18,229 bases of DNA from Oscillospiraceae bacterium (GTDB lineage: Bacteria > Bacillota > Clostridia > Oscillospirales > Ruminococcaceae): NCBI GenBank assembly GCA_017472375.1, contig JAFUQL010000304.1, forward strand, positions 1 through 18,229. The letters run 5' to 3'. Made by a program: the position numbers and the translations under genes. The notes below the pieces were generated by a model. That model ran no database searches and had not been told where the DNA came from. It saw nothing but the letters and a program-made list of their open reading frames with translations. Below, one piece after another: positions 6,770 to 13,751 of this stretch. Each line of letters begins with the position of its first letter. Position 1 is the first letter of the stretch.

Positions 6770-6799
6770 ATTTTATCAAACCCCTGTGCGGAATGTACA
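6770..6799 (-). promoter_or_regulatory. Candidate promoter of GGT paralogue 1
   Basis: Minus strand: -10 TAAAAT (6770-6775), 18-base spacer, TGTACA (6794-6799) at the -35 position. The -35 match is weak. TGTACA also occurs near the promoters of the other three GGT genes, so it may be an operator rather than a -35. Confidence 0.4.
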
Positions 6800-6904
6800 C
6801 CATTTTCTCGTTTTTCCCAAGAAGAAACAGGCGAAGTGACGAAAAGCCGATCATAAATCTTTCACGATTCGGGCCCTTCTCCCTGCTTTTCTGCCGCCGG
6901 GCGC

Positions 6905-6944
6905 AAAAAAGGGCCCTCCCGGACGATGCCCGGGAGGGCCCTTT
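6905..6944 (-). terminator. Terminator of the GGT gene at 7013-8854
   Basis: Perfect 15-bp stem (6908-6922 with 6930-6944) with a 7-base loop, followed on the minus strand by TTTTTT. It lies about 70 bases after the stop codon and isolates the gene from the next one. Confidence 0.92.
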
Positions 6945-7012
6945 CATTCAGTTCGGTCCGCACGCTCAGCCCTTGAAGGGATGCGCGGCGGTGCACTCAC
7001 AGAAGGTTTGAC

Positions 7013-8854
7013 TTAGAAAGCCAGAGCCTTGCCGTCACGGCGAGGATCGGCGCAGCCCAGGATGGAACCATCCTCCTGGTACTGAGCGCCCTGAACGCCG
7101 CCGAAGTACATGGCCCACTCGCCCTGATCGCTCACGGTGTGGCCCATGGCCTCCAGCTCAGCGATGGTCTCGGCGGTGATGTTGTACTCACCGGCCAGGG
7201 ACTCGATGTTCACGCCGCTGTCGGTGCCGTTGTCATAGATACGGGCAGTGTCGATGGCAGTCTGCAGATCCATGCCGTGGTCGATGACGCGGGAGATGAC
7301 CTGAGCCACGGTGGGGAAGATGCGGGTGCCGCCGGGGGTGCCCAGGGTCATGAAGGGAGTGCCATCCTCATTCAGGATGACGGTGGGGCTCATGGAGGAC
7401 AGAGGATGCTTGCCGCCGGTCACGGAGTTGACGCTCTCGGGATCGGTGGAGAAGTCATGCATCTGGTCGTTCATGATGAAGCCGTAGCCGGGGATGGCAA
7501 CGGCGGAGCCGAAGGAGCACTCGATGGTCTGGGTAACGGTGACGATGTTGCCAGCCTTATCCGCAACGGAGAAGGAGGTGGTGGAATCGTGGCCGTGGAC
7601 CCAGGGATCGCCGGCGGTCCACTTCTGGGCCTGATCGGTGATCTTGTCAGCGATGGTCTTGGCGTAGTCCTTGCTGGTCAGGCCGTCCAGGGGCACGTCG
7701 ACGAAGTCGGTGTCGCCCATGTAGGCAGCGCGGTCAGCGAAGGCAGCCTTGAAGGTCTCGGAGAACAGGTGGATGTACTCAGAGGAGTTGATCTCCATGG
7801 AGGCAACGTCGAAGTTCTCCAGCACGTTCAGGATCTGAACGATGTGGGTGCCGCCGGAAGAGGGAGGGGGGCAGGAGATGATCTGGTAGCCGCGGTACTC
7901 GCCGGTCACGGGCTCACGCTCGTTGACCTTGTAGTTCAGCAGGTCGTCCATGGTCATGACGCCGCCCAGCTTCTGGATCTCGTCGATGATGGCATTGCCC
8001 AGCTCGCCGTCCTCGCTGTAGATGGCGTCAACGCCCTGCTCAGCGACGATCTTCAGGCTCTTGGCCAGGTCGGGATTCTTCAGGACGTCGCCGTTCTCGT
8101 AGGGCAGGCCGTCCTCGCGCAGGTAGTAGCCGCCGATGGTCTCGTACTTGACGAGGTCATCGTAGTGGTCCATGATCTGGCCGTTCATGTAGGTGGTGAC
8201 CAGGTAGCCGGTCTCGGCCAGCTCGATGGCGGGAGCCATGATGTCCTCACGGGTCACGTTGCCGGAACCGTAGTTCTCACGGGCATACTCCATGCCGGCG
8301 ACCTCACCGGGAACGCCGATGGCCAGAGCGCCGCGGCTGTTGGCGGTGCCGTTGTCCTTCACGGTGCCGTCCTCGTTCAGCCAGGTGTAAGCATCCTGGT
8401 TGGCGGGAGCGACCTCGCGGTAGTCGATGAAGGTGTCGGTGCCGTCAGCGGTGTGGATCAGCATGAAGCCGCCGCCGCCCAGACCAGAGGCCTGGGGCTC
8501 AGCAACGCCCAGAGCGTAGGAAACGGCGATGGCCGCGTCAACGGCGTTGCCGCCCTGCTCCAGGATCTCGATGCCGGCCTGGGTAGCATAGACGTTGGCA
8601 GAGGTAACGACGCCGTTCTCGCCGGTGGCGGTACGCTCGTCGCGCTTGGTGTTGCCGTCCTCATCGGTGGAGTACCACACGGGCTCGATGTAGTCCACGC
8701 CGGGGACCAGCTCGGGCTCGGCGGCAGGCTCGGCAGTGGGCTCAGCAGTTGCCTCGGGCTCGCTGCTGGCGGGAGCGCTGGAAGCAGCGCCGCCGCAGGC
8801 GACCACAGACAGAGCCATCACCAGAGCCAGCAGCAATGCGATGTACTTTTTCAT
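7013..8854 (-). CDS. Gamma-glutamyltransferase lipoprotein (paralogue 2)
   Basis: This 613-residue protein is a close paralogue of the product of 4864-6699: the leader and first 75 residues are nearly identical and most of the rest matches at sight, so a tandem duplication is likely. Lipobox VVAC with Cys20. Landmarks: GGNAVDAAIA (101-110), GLGGGGFM (124-131), FIDYRE with R146, CPPPSSGGTH (328-337), nucleophile site DSTTSFS with T425, PLSSMSPT (484-491), and the C-terminal DPRRDGKALAF. It keeps every residue I would require for activity and shares the TTS variant with paralogue 1. The start is set by AAAGGAGG before ATG 8854. It has its own promoter and terminator and the codon choice of a highly expressed gene. 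Expected reaction: hydrolysis or transfer of gamma-glutamyl groups on the outer membrane face. Confidence 0.93.
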   Translation of the reverse strand: MKKYIALLLALVMALSVVACGGAASSAPASSEPEATAEPTAEPAAEPELVPGVDYIEPVWYSTDEDGNTKRDERTATGENGVVTSANVYATQAGIEILEQGGNAVDAAIAVSYALGVAEPQASGLGGGGFMLIHTADGTDTFIDYREVAPANQDAYTWLNEDGTVKDNGTANSRGALAIGVPGEVAGMEYARENYGSGNVTREDIMAPAIELAETGYLVTTYMNGQIMDHYDDLVKYETIGGYYLREDGLPYENGDVLKNPDLAKSLKIVAEQGVDAIYSEDGELGNAIIDEIQKLGGVMTMDDLLNYKVNEREPVTGEYRGYQIISCPPPSSGGTHIVQILNVLENFDVASMEINSSEYIHLFSETFKAAFADRAAYMGDTDFVDVPLDGLTSKDYAKTIADKITDQAQKWTAGDPWVHGHDSTTSFSVADKAGNIVTVTQTIECSFGSAVAIPGYGFIMNDQMHDFSTDPESVNSVTGGKHPLSSMSPTVILNEDGTPFMTLGTPGGTRIFPTVAQVISRVIDHGMDLQTAIDTARIYDNGTDSGVNIESLAGEYNITAETIAELEAMGHTVSDQGEWAMYFGGVQGAQYQEDGSILGCADPRRDGKALAF

Positions 8855-8914
8855 TGGGTTTTCCTCCTTTTGATTTTCTCCCCTGGGGACACTTTGCCCC
8901 AGAGTCGTGTTTCA

Positions 8915-8944
8915 ATCATACATAAAAGTGTACAACGATGTCCA
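8915..8944 (-). promoter_or_regulatory. Candidate promoter of GGT paralogue 2
   Basis: Minus strand: -35 TGGACA (8939-8944), 18-base spacer, -10 TATGAT (8915-8920). The leader to the ATG at 8854 is about 55 bases. The -35 lies inside a repeated motif described separately. Confidence 0.5.
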
Positions 8945-9012
8945 CATTTATCTCATATTTTTCTCACATTTTGCTCAGGTTTTTCCATCTTGCTGTACAA
9001 AAATATGTCCAC
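8929..9012. repeat. Two-copy direct motif upstream of GGT paralogue 2, possible operator
   Basis: Plus-strand TGTACAA-CG-ATGTCCAC (8929-8945) and TGTACAA-AAAT-ATGTCCAC (8994-9012): 15 identical bases, differing only in the 2- or 4-base middle. The starts are 65 bp apart, about six helical turns. The proximal copy overlaps the -35, the distal one lies upstream. A binding site pair for the neighbouring response regulator is one explanation. Confidence 0.45.
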
Positions 9013-9212
9013 GTCAAAAAAACAAGTCCCCAAAAAATTCGCAAAAATTAGTTTTTGTAAAAAACGGTCGCCCCATCTTCCCGCCGCCAGCCCCGCCGGT
9101 TTGTCTCACGCCGCACAGCACCGCACTGTGCCGCAATAAAGCCAGCAACATTTATCCATTTCCATTCGGGCATATACCCCGCATTCCTCTCCGTTTTCCG
9201 CCGCGGGCGGCA

Positions 9213-9250
9213 ACAAAAAACCCCGCCCGGCAGCAGCCGGGCGGGGCGGT
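9213..9250 (-). terminator. Terminator of the pgs operon
   Basis: Perfect 11-bp GC stem (9221-9231 with 9236-9246), loop AGCA, followed on the minus strand by TTTTTT (9215-9220). It begins about 25 bases after the response-regulator stop and closes the seven-gene operon. Confidence 0.92.
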
Positions 9251-9270
9251 TTTCTCTGAAAATACAGGGC

Positions 9271-9906
9271 TCACAGCTTGCGGTAGACCTGCTTGGGGCG
9301 GCCCACCTTGCCGTAGACGTTCAGCATCTCGGTCATCTTCTCCTGGGTGGTGTACTGCAGGTAGCGGTACACCGTCTGGTAGGCAAGGCCGGTGCCGGCG
9401 GCGATGTCGTTGGCGGTCACATAGTCCTGCTGGCCGGCCAGGTAGTCCATGATCAGCTCAATGGTGCTCTGGCTGATGCCCTTGGCAGGGCGGGGCCTTG
9501 CAGGCGCAGCGGGGGCCTTGGGCGCGGCATTCTGCCCCAGCAGGCGCAGGTGCAGCTTGATGCGGCTGACGATGTCCGGCGCTTTGATGGGCTTGAGCGC
9601 AAAATCGCTGGCGCCCGCCGCCAGGAACGCATCCGCCACCGCCTGGCTCTCGTCGATGGTGAACACCAGGATGGGCACCGTCTCATTCAGGCGGCGCAGC
9701 ATCTGCACGCCCTCCACGCCGTTCACCCGGGGCATATGGTAATCGATCAGCACAATGTCCGGGGCTTCGGCGCGGAAAGCGGCCAGGCCCTCGTCCACGC
9801 TGTGGGCGGTGACCGTATTCCAGCCCTGCAGCCGGAACAGCGCCTTCAGTGCAAAGCAGATCTGTTCGTCGTCGTCGATGCAAAGGATGGTGATCTCACG
9901 ATCCAT
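9271..9906 (-). CDS. Two-component response regulator, receiver plus CitB/DcuR-like HTH
   Basis: 211 residues. The receiver domain (1-122) has the acidic cluster DDD (11-13), phosphoacceptor D55 in VLIDYHMP, T83 and K105. A Pro/Ala-rich linker (127-143) leads to a helix-turn-helix domain (145-211) with DYVTANDIAAGTGLAYQTVYRYL and the ending GKVGRPKQVYR. This is the layout seen in regulators of citrate/dicarboxylate/glutamine uptake (CitB, DcuR, GlnL type). The gene overlaps the end of the histidine kinase by 11 bases, with GAGGAGG before its ATG, so the two are translationally linked. It is last in the pgs operon. Likely targets are the promoters in this window, but this is inferred. All key residues are present. 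Confidence 0.9.
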   Translation of the reverse strand: MDREITILCIDDDEQICFALKALFRLQGWNTVTAHSVDEGLAAFRAEAPDIVLIDYHMPRVNGVEGVQMLRRLNETVPILVFTIDESQAVADAFLAAGASDFALKPIKAPDIVSRIKLHLRLLGQNAAPKAPAAPARPRPAKGISQSTIELIMDYLAGQQDYVTANDIAAGTGLAYQTVYRYLQYTTQEKMTEMLNVYGKVGRPKQVYRKL

Positions 9907-11302
9907 AGTTCATTTCCTCCTCTGGCAGAATGAGGTCAATCACAGTGCCCTCGCCTTTTTCGCTGTTCAGTTCGATGCGGCCGCCCACGCGCTCCACCAC
10001 GCTGCGCACAAAGGGCAGGCCCAAACCGCTGGAGCGGGTGTCGGAATACCCCCGGTTCCATACGGACTTCTGCTTGTCCTTCGAGATGCCCATGCCGTTG
10101 TCCTGCACCCGGAAGCGCACGCCGTCCTCCACCCGATCCACGATGAGCCGGATGTCGGGGGTGCGGTCCGCCGGGATGGCGGTGGCGGAGTTCTTGATGA
10201 GGTTGACCAGTGCGCGGGGCAGCAGCACCCGGTTCACCTTGACCATGATGGCCGGGTCCTCCACCTGCGCGTGTACATATTTTGCATATTCCTCCACCGA
10301 GATCTGGCTCAGCGCCCGGTCCACCAGGTTTTTCACCGTCTCAGGGGTGGCTTGCTCCTCGTAGAGGATCTCCGAGATCATGCGGCTCATCTGTTCCACC
10401 GCACCCTCGATGCGGGTGAGATACTCCAGGTCCTCCGCCCGCTCCTCCATCTCGCATTCCATCTTGATCACGCCCACCAGCGTCTGCACCACGGTGAGCG
10501 GGCTTTTCAGGTCGTGCACCAGGTACTGCATCTCCCGGTAGGTGCGGTTCTGCATCTCGTTGATGCGGGCCTCGGTGCGGATGGCCTGGTTCTGCTCCTT
10601 CAGTTCGGCAAGCTGGCGCAGGCTGTTCTCCACGTTCAGCTGGCTGAAAAACAGCAGGCTGAACGCCAGAAACAGGACAAAGCCCGCAGCCGTCAGCACA
10701 TTGAGCACCTTTTCGGAGCCCATCAGCTCGCTGGCCAGCTTGATGTCCATGGACACCTCGCCGCGGCCCACAGGCAGGTCGCCCAGCGCGGGCATCAGGT
10801 CGAGAAACTGGAACGCGATGCAGCCGGTGGCCAGAAACAGCACCTTTTTGCCCATGGCGATGTACTGGTAGTCCAGCTTGTAGATCAGAATGACCGTGCC
10901 CATGACCAGCACGGCGGGCAGGCCGAAGTCGTAGTGGACGCCGTGCAGCCAGTCGATGCCCCAGTAGGCCACCAGAAGCACCACCACCACCAGCAGGACG
11001 TTCATCTCCCAGAACACCCGTTTGCCCTTGCGGAACTCAAGCGATTCCGCAATGAAAAACGCGCCGATGTAGTGCATCAGGGTGCGCAGGCTGTTCAGCG
11101 TGATGAGCTGCAGCGCCGCCAGCATCAGTTCCACTTCGTCCCAGCCGACCAGCGCACGGCGCAGGCTGTCCAGCACGCCGAAGTTGACGACGGTGAACAT
11201 CACCGGCATGAAAAAGCTCAGACCGATGAGGCAGACGCCCAGCATCAGCTCCTGATCGTTCACCCGCACCAGCCGCAGCTGGGCGGGGACACGTTCGCTC
11301 AT
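9896..11302 (-). CDS. Membrane histidine kinase with six-helix sensor region
   Basis: 468 residues from the ATG at 11302, which has AAAGGAG at a spacing of 8. An in-frame GTG two codons earlier is too close to that site. Roughly the first 220 residues form six hydrophobic segments (about 18-42, 58-84, 101-117, 126-145, 151-168, 201-221) with only short loops, so there is no extracellular sensor domain or PAS domain. A coiled linker (222-258) leads to the dimerisation/phosphoacceptor helix with VHDLKSPL (H263), then the ATPase with NLIKNSATA (N box, about 367-375), DNGMGIS (about 401-407) and SSGLGLPFV (about 424-432). It would phosphorylate the regulator whose gene overlaps its 3' end. Position after the pgs genes suggests that it reads a signal within or at the membrane tied to gamma-glutamyl metabolism. 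Signal unknown. Confidence 0.9.
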   Translation of the reverse strand: MSERVPAQLRLVRVNDQELMLGVCLIGLSFFMPVMFTVVNFGVLDSLRRALVGWDEVELMLAALQLITLNSLRTLMHYIGAFFIAESLEFRKGKRVFWEMNVLLVVVVLLVAYWGIDWLHGVHYDFGLPAVLVMGTVILIYKLDYQYIAMGKKVLFLATGCIAFQFLDLMPALGDLPVGRGEVSMDIKLASELMGSEKVLNVLTAAGFVLFLAFSLLFFSQLNVENSLRQLAELKEQNQAIRTEARINEMQNRTYREMQYLVHDLKSPLTVVQTLVGVIKMECEMEERAEDLEYLTRIEGAVEQMSRMISEILYEEQATPETVKNLVDRALSQISVEEYAKYVHAQVEDPAIMVKVNRVLLPRALVNLIKNSATAIPADRTPDIRLIVDRVEDGVRFRVQDNGMGISKDKQKSVWNRGYSDTRSSGLGLPFVRSVVERVGGRIELNSEKGEGTVIDLILPEEEMNYGS

Positions 11303-11362
11303 GTACACAGCTCCTTTTGCTCAAAGTTGGCCCGAAGGCCCGGGCAGGCCGCAGCCGCCCGT

Positions 11363-12262
11363 TTATCGGATATCATACCACAACAGCACCTGCTCCGCCA
11401 GCCGCAGCTGACCGCGCACCCGGGCCGCCAGCGGCTCGGCGCGGAAGGTCTCCACCGTGATCACCGGGATGTCGGTGTTGTCGGTGAGGGCCTGGTTCAG
11501 GCTGCCCTTCGGGGGGGCGCTGTAGATGTCCAGCGGCTGGGTGGTGAGGCTGCCGTCCTGGCTCAGCCCGATCAGATGGAACACCAGATCGCCGATGGCC
11601 GCGATGTCTCCGCAGATGATGGAGTTGCCCAGGTTGTCGTGGCCGTCGTTGTCATGGTACACGCCCTCATGCAGGTCCAGCACGAAGGCAGGCTCCTTGT
11701 CCAGAATGTCGGTGTAGATGGCATTGCCGATGCGCTCGGCATCCCAGCCCTCCGGGTCGCCGGGGAAGTTCCGGTTCAGGTCCCGGTCCTCCTTGGTACG
11801 GCGCTTGTTGTTCTCGGCGCCGTACAGGTTTGCGGGGGCCACGATGTACACGGTGCCCGCCCGGATGGTCATCTTTTTCAGCAGGGTACCCGCGTACCAG
11901 CCGGCCAGCTCATCGCCGTGCACGCCGCCCACGATGTACAGGGCCGGGCCCTCCTCGGCACCCTTCAGCACATGGACGGTGTTCTCCCACTCGTCCCCCT
12001 CCAGGATCTTGTAGGTGCTGTACTCGGTGGGGTACTCTTCCTCCAGCACGCCGAAGTCGGCGGGCAGCAGGTCGGCCAGCTCCTCCACACTGTCCAGCGG
12101 GGGCAGACCGGTCACATCCACATAAGGGGTGGGGGAAGGGGTGGGCTCCGGCTCAGCGGTGGGGGCAGGGGTGGGCGCAGCGGAAGAAGCCCCCGCGCCG
12201 CAGCCTGCCAGCAGCACCACCGCCAGCAGCGCAGCGGTCAGCCGTTTCAGGGTCTGTTTCAT
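11363..12262 (-). CDS. M14 / AstE-AspA-like zinc hydrolase lipoprotein
   Basis: 299 residues: signal 1-20 with lipobox LLAGC (Cys21), a Pro/Thr/Glu spacer (24-48) and a catalytic domain of the succinylglutamate desuccinylase/aspartoacylase-carboxypeptidase fold. Visible active site: GGVHGDE (zinc ligands H115 and E118), DLNRNFPG (161-168, carboxylate-binding Asn-Arg), LDLHEG (H198) and ITVETF with E271 as likely general base. The ATG overlaps the stop of the PgsW-like gene in ATGA, so it is translationally coupled to the poly-gamma-glutamate genes. Known relatives include a phage zinc poly-gamma-glutamate hydrolase of the same fold. Hydrolysis or end-trimming of gamma-glutamyl chains outside the cell is therefore my preferred role, as inference. 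It shares fold and motifs, but little else, with the membrane-anchored enzyme at 1023-2177. Confidence 0.85.
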   Translation of the reverse strand: MKQTLKRLTAALLAVVLLAGCGAGASSAAPTPAPTAEPEPTPSPTPYVDVTGLPPLDSVEELADLLPADFGVLEEEYPTEYSTYKILEGDEWENTVHVLKGAEEGPALYIVGGVHGDELAGWYAGTLLKKMTIRAGTVYIVAPANLYGAENNKRRTKEDRDLNRNFPGDPEGWDAERIGNAIYTDILDKEPAFVLDLHEGVYHDNDGHDNLGNSIICGDIAAIGDLVFHLIGLSQDGSLTTQPLDIYSAPPKGSLNQALTDNTDIPVITVETFRAEPLAARVRGQLRLAEQVLLWYDIR

Positions 12263-13314
12263 CCAAGCTCCTCCTTCACAGGCCAGAACTTCACCGCCAG
12301 CAGGATGGCCGCCGCGCCCAGAAGGCCGACCGCCACCGGCAGGCGGGGATATTCGGTGGTGTAGTAAACGGCGCTCTCACCCGGGGGCAGAAGCTCCTCG
12401 GGGTCGTAGGCCATGCCGTAATCGGTGACCAATTGCTTCACATTCAGCAGGTGCAGCACGGGCACGCCCTCGGCGTTGTACCGCTGCACCAGGCCGCTGC
12501 GCTCGTCCACCGCAGTGATGGTATAGGGGCGGATCAGCCCGTAGGGCACGTCCTTTTCGCCGGGGCCGGTGGTGGTCAGGTTGCCGCCCACGCCCACGAA
12601 GCAGTCGATCTCCCCGTGCAGCTCCATGCGGGCGGCGATGTTGGCGGCGTAGTCCGGCTCCAGCATCACCGGCTGGCCGGCCGCCTCCATCCGGTCGAGG
12701 ATGGCCTGCAGCAGTGCCGGTTCCATGTCGATGCCGCAGTCCTTCTGCCCGCCGCCGGTGACAGTGGCCGGGGCAGTCTCAAGCAGCCCGTCGGCGTGCA
12801 GCCGCACCACCATGTCGGGGAAGGTGAACTCCGGCTGGTTTGCGCCGTAGGTGGAGGCGCCGATGGATGCGATGTACACGCACTCCACATCCATGGCTTC
12901 ACAGGCAGCCAGCACCGCCAGATCCAGCCCCGGGAAGGAGCCGGAGAAGCCCGCGCCCACCCGGTCGCCTGACTCCACGCCCGCCTCGGTGAGCATCTGC
13001 ACCATCAGGGCGGCCATGTCCGGGTTGGCGGCGGTGCGCTTGGCCTCCAGTGCGCCGCTGGTGGTGGTGATCCAGGTCCAGGGCTCGCCGATGAGCCCGG
13101 TGCCGTGGATGTCGTCGGCGGTCAGCGCAAGGCCGGCCTCGGCCTTGTACTCCACAATGGCGTCCATCCAGCTCTGCATCCGGGCGGCGGCATCCAGCTT
13201 CACGGCCAGGTCCTCCGCGTAGGCCAGCTTTGCCCCCCGCACGGTGACCAGCAGACACGCCGCCAGCCACAGCGCAGCGGCCAGCAGCGCCAGCCGTTTT
13301 TTCGTCTTTGTCAT
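12259..13314 (-). CDS. pgsW: PgsW-like poly-gamma-glutamate system protein
   Basis: 351 residues with one membrane helix at each end (about 8-25 and 325-343) and a large domain between them, probably outside the cell. Conserved-looking stretches: GTGLIGEPWTWITTT (71-85), GFSGSFPGLDLAVL (122-135), IGASTYGANQPEFTFPDM (151-168) and DCFVGVGGNLTTTG (237-250). This pattern is what I recall for the protein that accompanies PgsB and PgsC in some poly-gamma-glutamate loci (for example in Fusobacterium) in place of PgsA/CapA. Its biochemical role is not established. WLAAC near the N-terminus resembles a lipobox but is followed by more hydrophobic residues, so I read it as a membrane anchor. It starts 11 bases after the pgsC stop and overlaps the next gene by 4 bases. 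Its own ribosome site (AAGGGGG) is modest. Confidence 0.8.
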   Translation of the reverse strand: MTKTKKRLALLAAALWLAACLLVTVRGAKLAYAEDLAVKLDAAARMQSWMDAIVEYKAEAGLALTADDIHGTGLIGEPWTWITTTSGALEAKRTAANPDMAALMVQMLTEAGVESGDRVGAGFSGSFPGLDLAVLAACEAMDVECVYIASIGASTYGANQPEFTFPDMVVRLHADGLLETAPATVTGGGQKDCGIDMEPALLQAILDRMEAAGQPVMLEPDYAANIAARMELHGEIDCFVGVGGNLTTTGPGEKDVPYGLIRPYTITAVDERSGLVQRYNAEGVPVLHLLNVKQLVTDYGMAYDPEELLPPGESAVYYTTEYPRLPVAVGLLGAAAILLAVKFWPVKEELG

Positions 13315-13325
13315 GGCGCGCCCCC

Positions 13326-13751
13326 TTACAGACCTGGCAGGGTGTTGCCCAGCACAAACACCAGCAGGGCGGTGATGCCGCCGGTGACGGCCATGGCCAG
13401 CAGAGTATCGCGGAAGCCCTGACGGTCAAACTCCCGGGCGATGAGGCCGGGAAGCACCAGACCGATCAGGCTGGCGGGCAGCAGACCCGCCGCGCTGAGC
13501 GCACCGCCCAGCGCCCAGGTGAGCAGCATGAGCAGGGCAAAGCGGCGGCGGCCGTACAGGATGACGTACCGGGCCATGAAGCGGCAGATGCCCACCGCCG
13601 CCGCCGCGATGAGCAGGGTAGTGGCGATGCGCACCGGGCTGTGGATGGCCAGAGCCAGATAGCCCGGGATGATGAGACCCGCCGAAAGGCCGGTCAGCTC
13701 GGTGAAGATCAGGCTCACCACCACGCCCAGCAGGATCGTTTCGTTATACAT
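13326..13751 (-). CDS. pgsC: Poly-gamma-glutamate synthase membrane subunit PgsC/CapC
   Basis: 141 residues, close to the roughly 149 of Bacillus PgsC. Several membrane helices cover almost the whole length. The N-terminal signature FTELTGLSAGLIIPGYLAL matches the conserved region of PgsC/CapC, including the Glu-x-Thr-Gly and the PGYLA motif. It forms the membrane part of the polymerase with PgsB and probably helps to pass the chain through the membrane. The ATG lies within the last codons of pgsB (8-base overlap), with GGAGGG upstream, so the two subunits are translationally coupled as in known systems. Confidence 0.92.
   Translation of the reverse strand: MYNETILLGVVVSLIFTELTGLSAGLIIPGYLALAIHSPVRIATTLLIAAAAVGICRFMARYVILYGRRRFALLMLLTWALGGALSAAGLLPASLIGLVLPGLIAREFDRQGFRDTLLAMAVTGGITALLVFVLGNTLPGL

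Larger units (their letters stand above)
8855..9270. other. Intergenic region between response regulator and GGT paralogue 2
   Basis: The 416-base gap contains, in minus-strand order, the operon terminator (9213-9250), about 200 bases with no gene that I can support (AT-rich near 9013-9060, with a small hairpin at 9042-9057), the paired TGTACAA motifs, and the promoter of the GGT gene. The plus-strand open frame across 8907-9452 has no ribosome binding site and runs into the response-regulator gene. Confidence 0.55.

Noticed and set aside
4531..7011. Plus-strand open frame of 826 codons
   Set aside because: Exact antisense of GGT paralogue 1 and its flanks; rich in Gly/His/Val/Asp as expected for the complement of a GC-rich coding strand. 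No ribosome binding site, and it crosses terminators and promoters.
7139..9139. Plus-strand open frame of 666 codons
   Set aside because: Antisense shadow of GGT paralogue 2 with the same low-complexity make-up; it has no family motifs, and the opposite strand has a complete GGT.
11303..11362. Hairpin GGCC-TTCG-GGCC between the M14-like lipoprotein gene and the kinase gene as a terminator
   Set aside because: Only a 4-bp core and no T-run after it; the genes are more likely co-transcribed.
9755..12364. Plus-strand open frame of 869 codons, His/Gln-rich
   Set aside because: Antisense of the histidine kinase, response regulator and M14-like lipoprotein genes, all of which have full motifs and ribosome sites on the minus strand.
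12259..13314. PgsW-like protein as a lipoprotein (WLAAC)
   Set aside because: The Cys lies in the middle of a longer hydrophobic run (LLVTV follows), so a membrane helix fits better than a lipobox.
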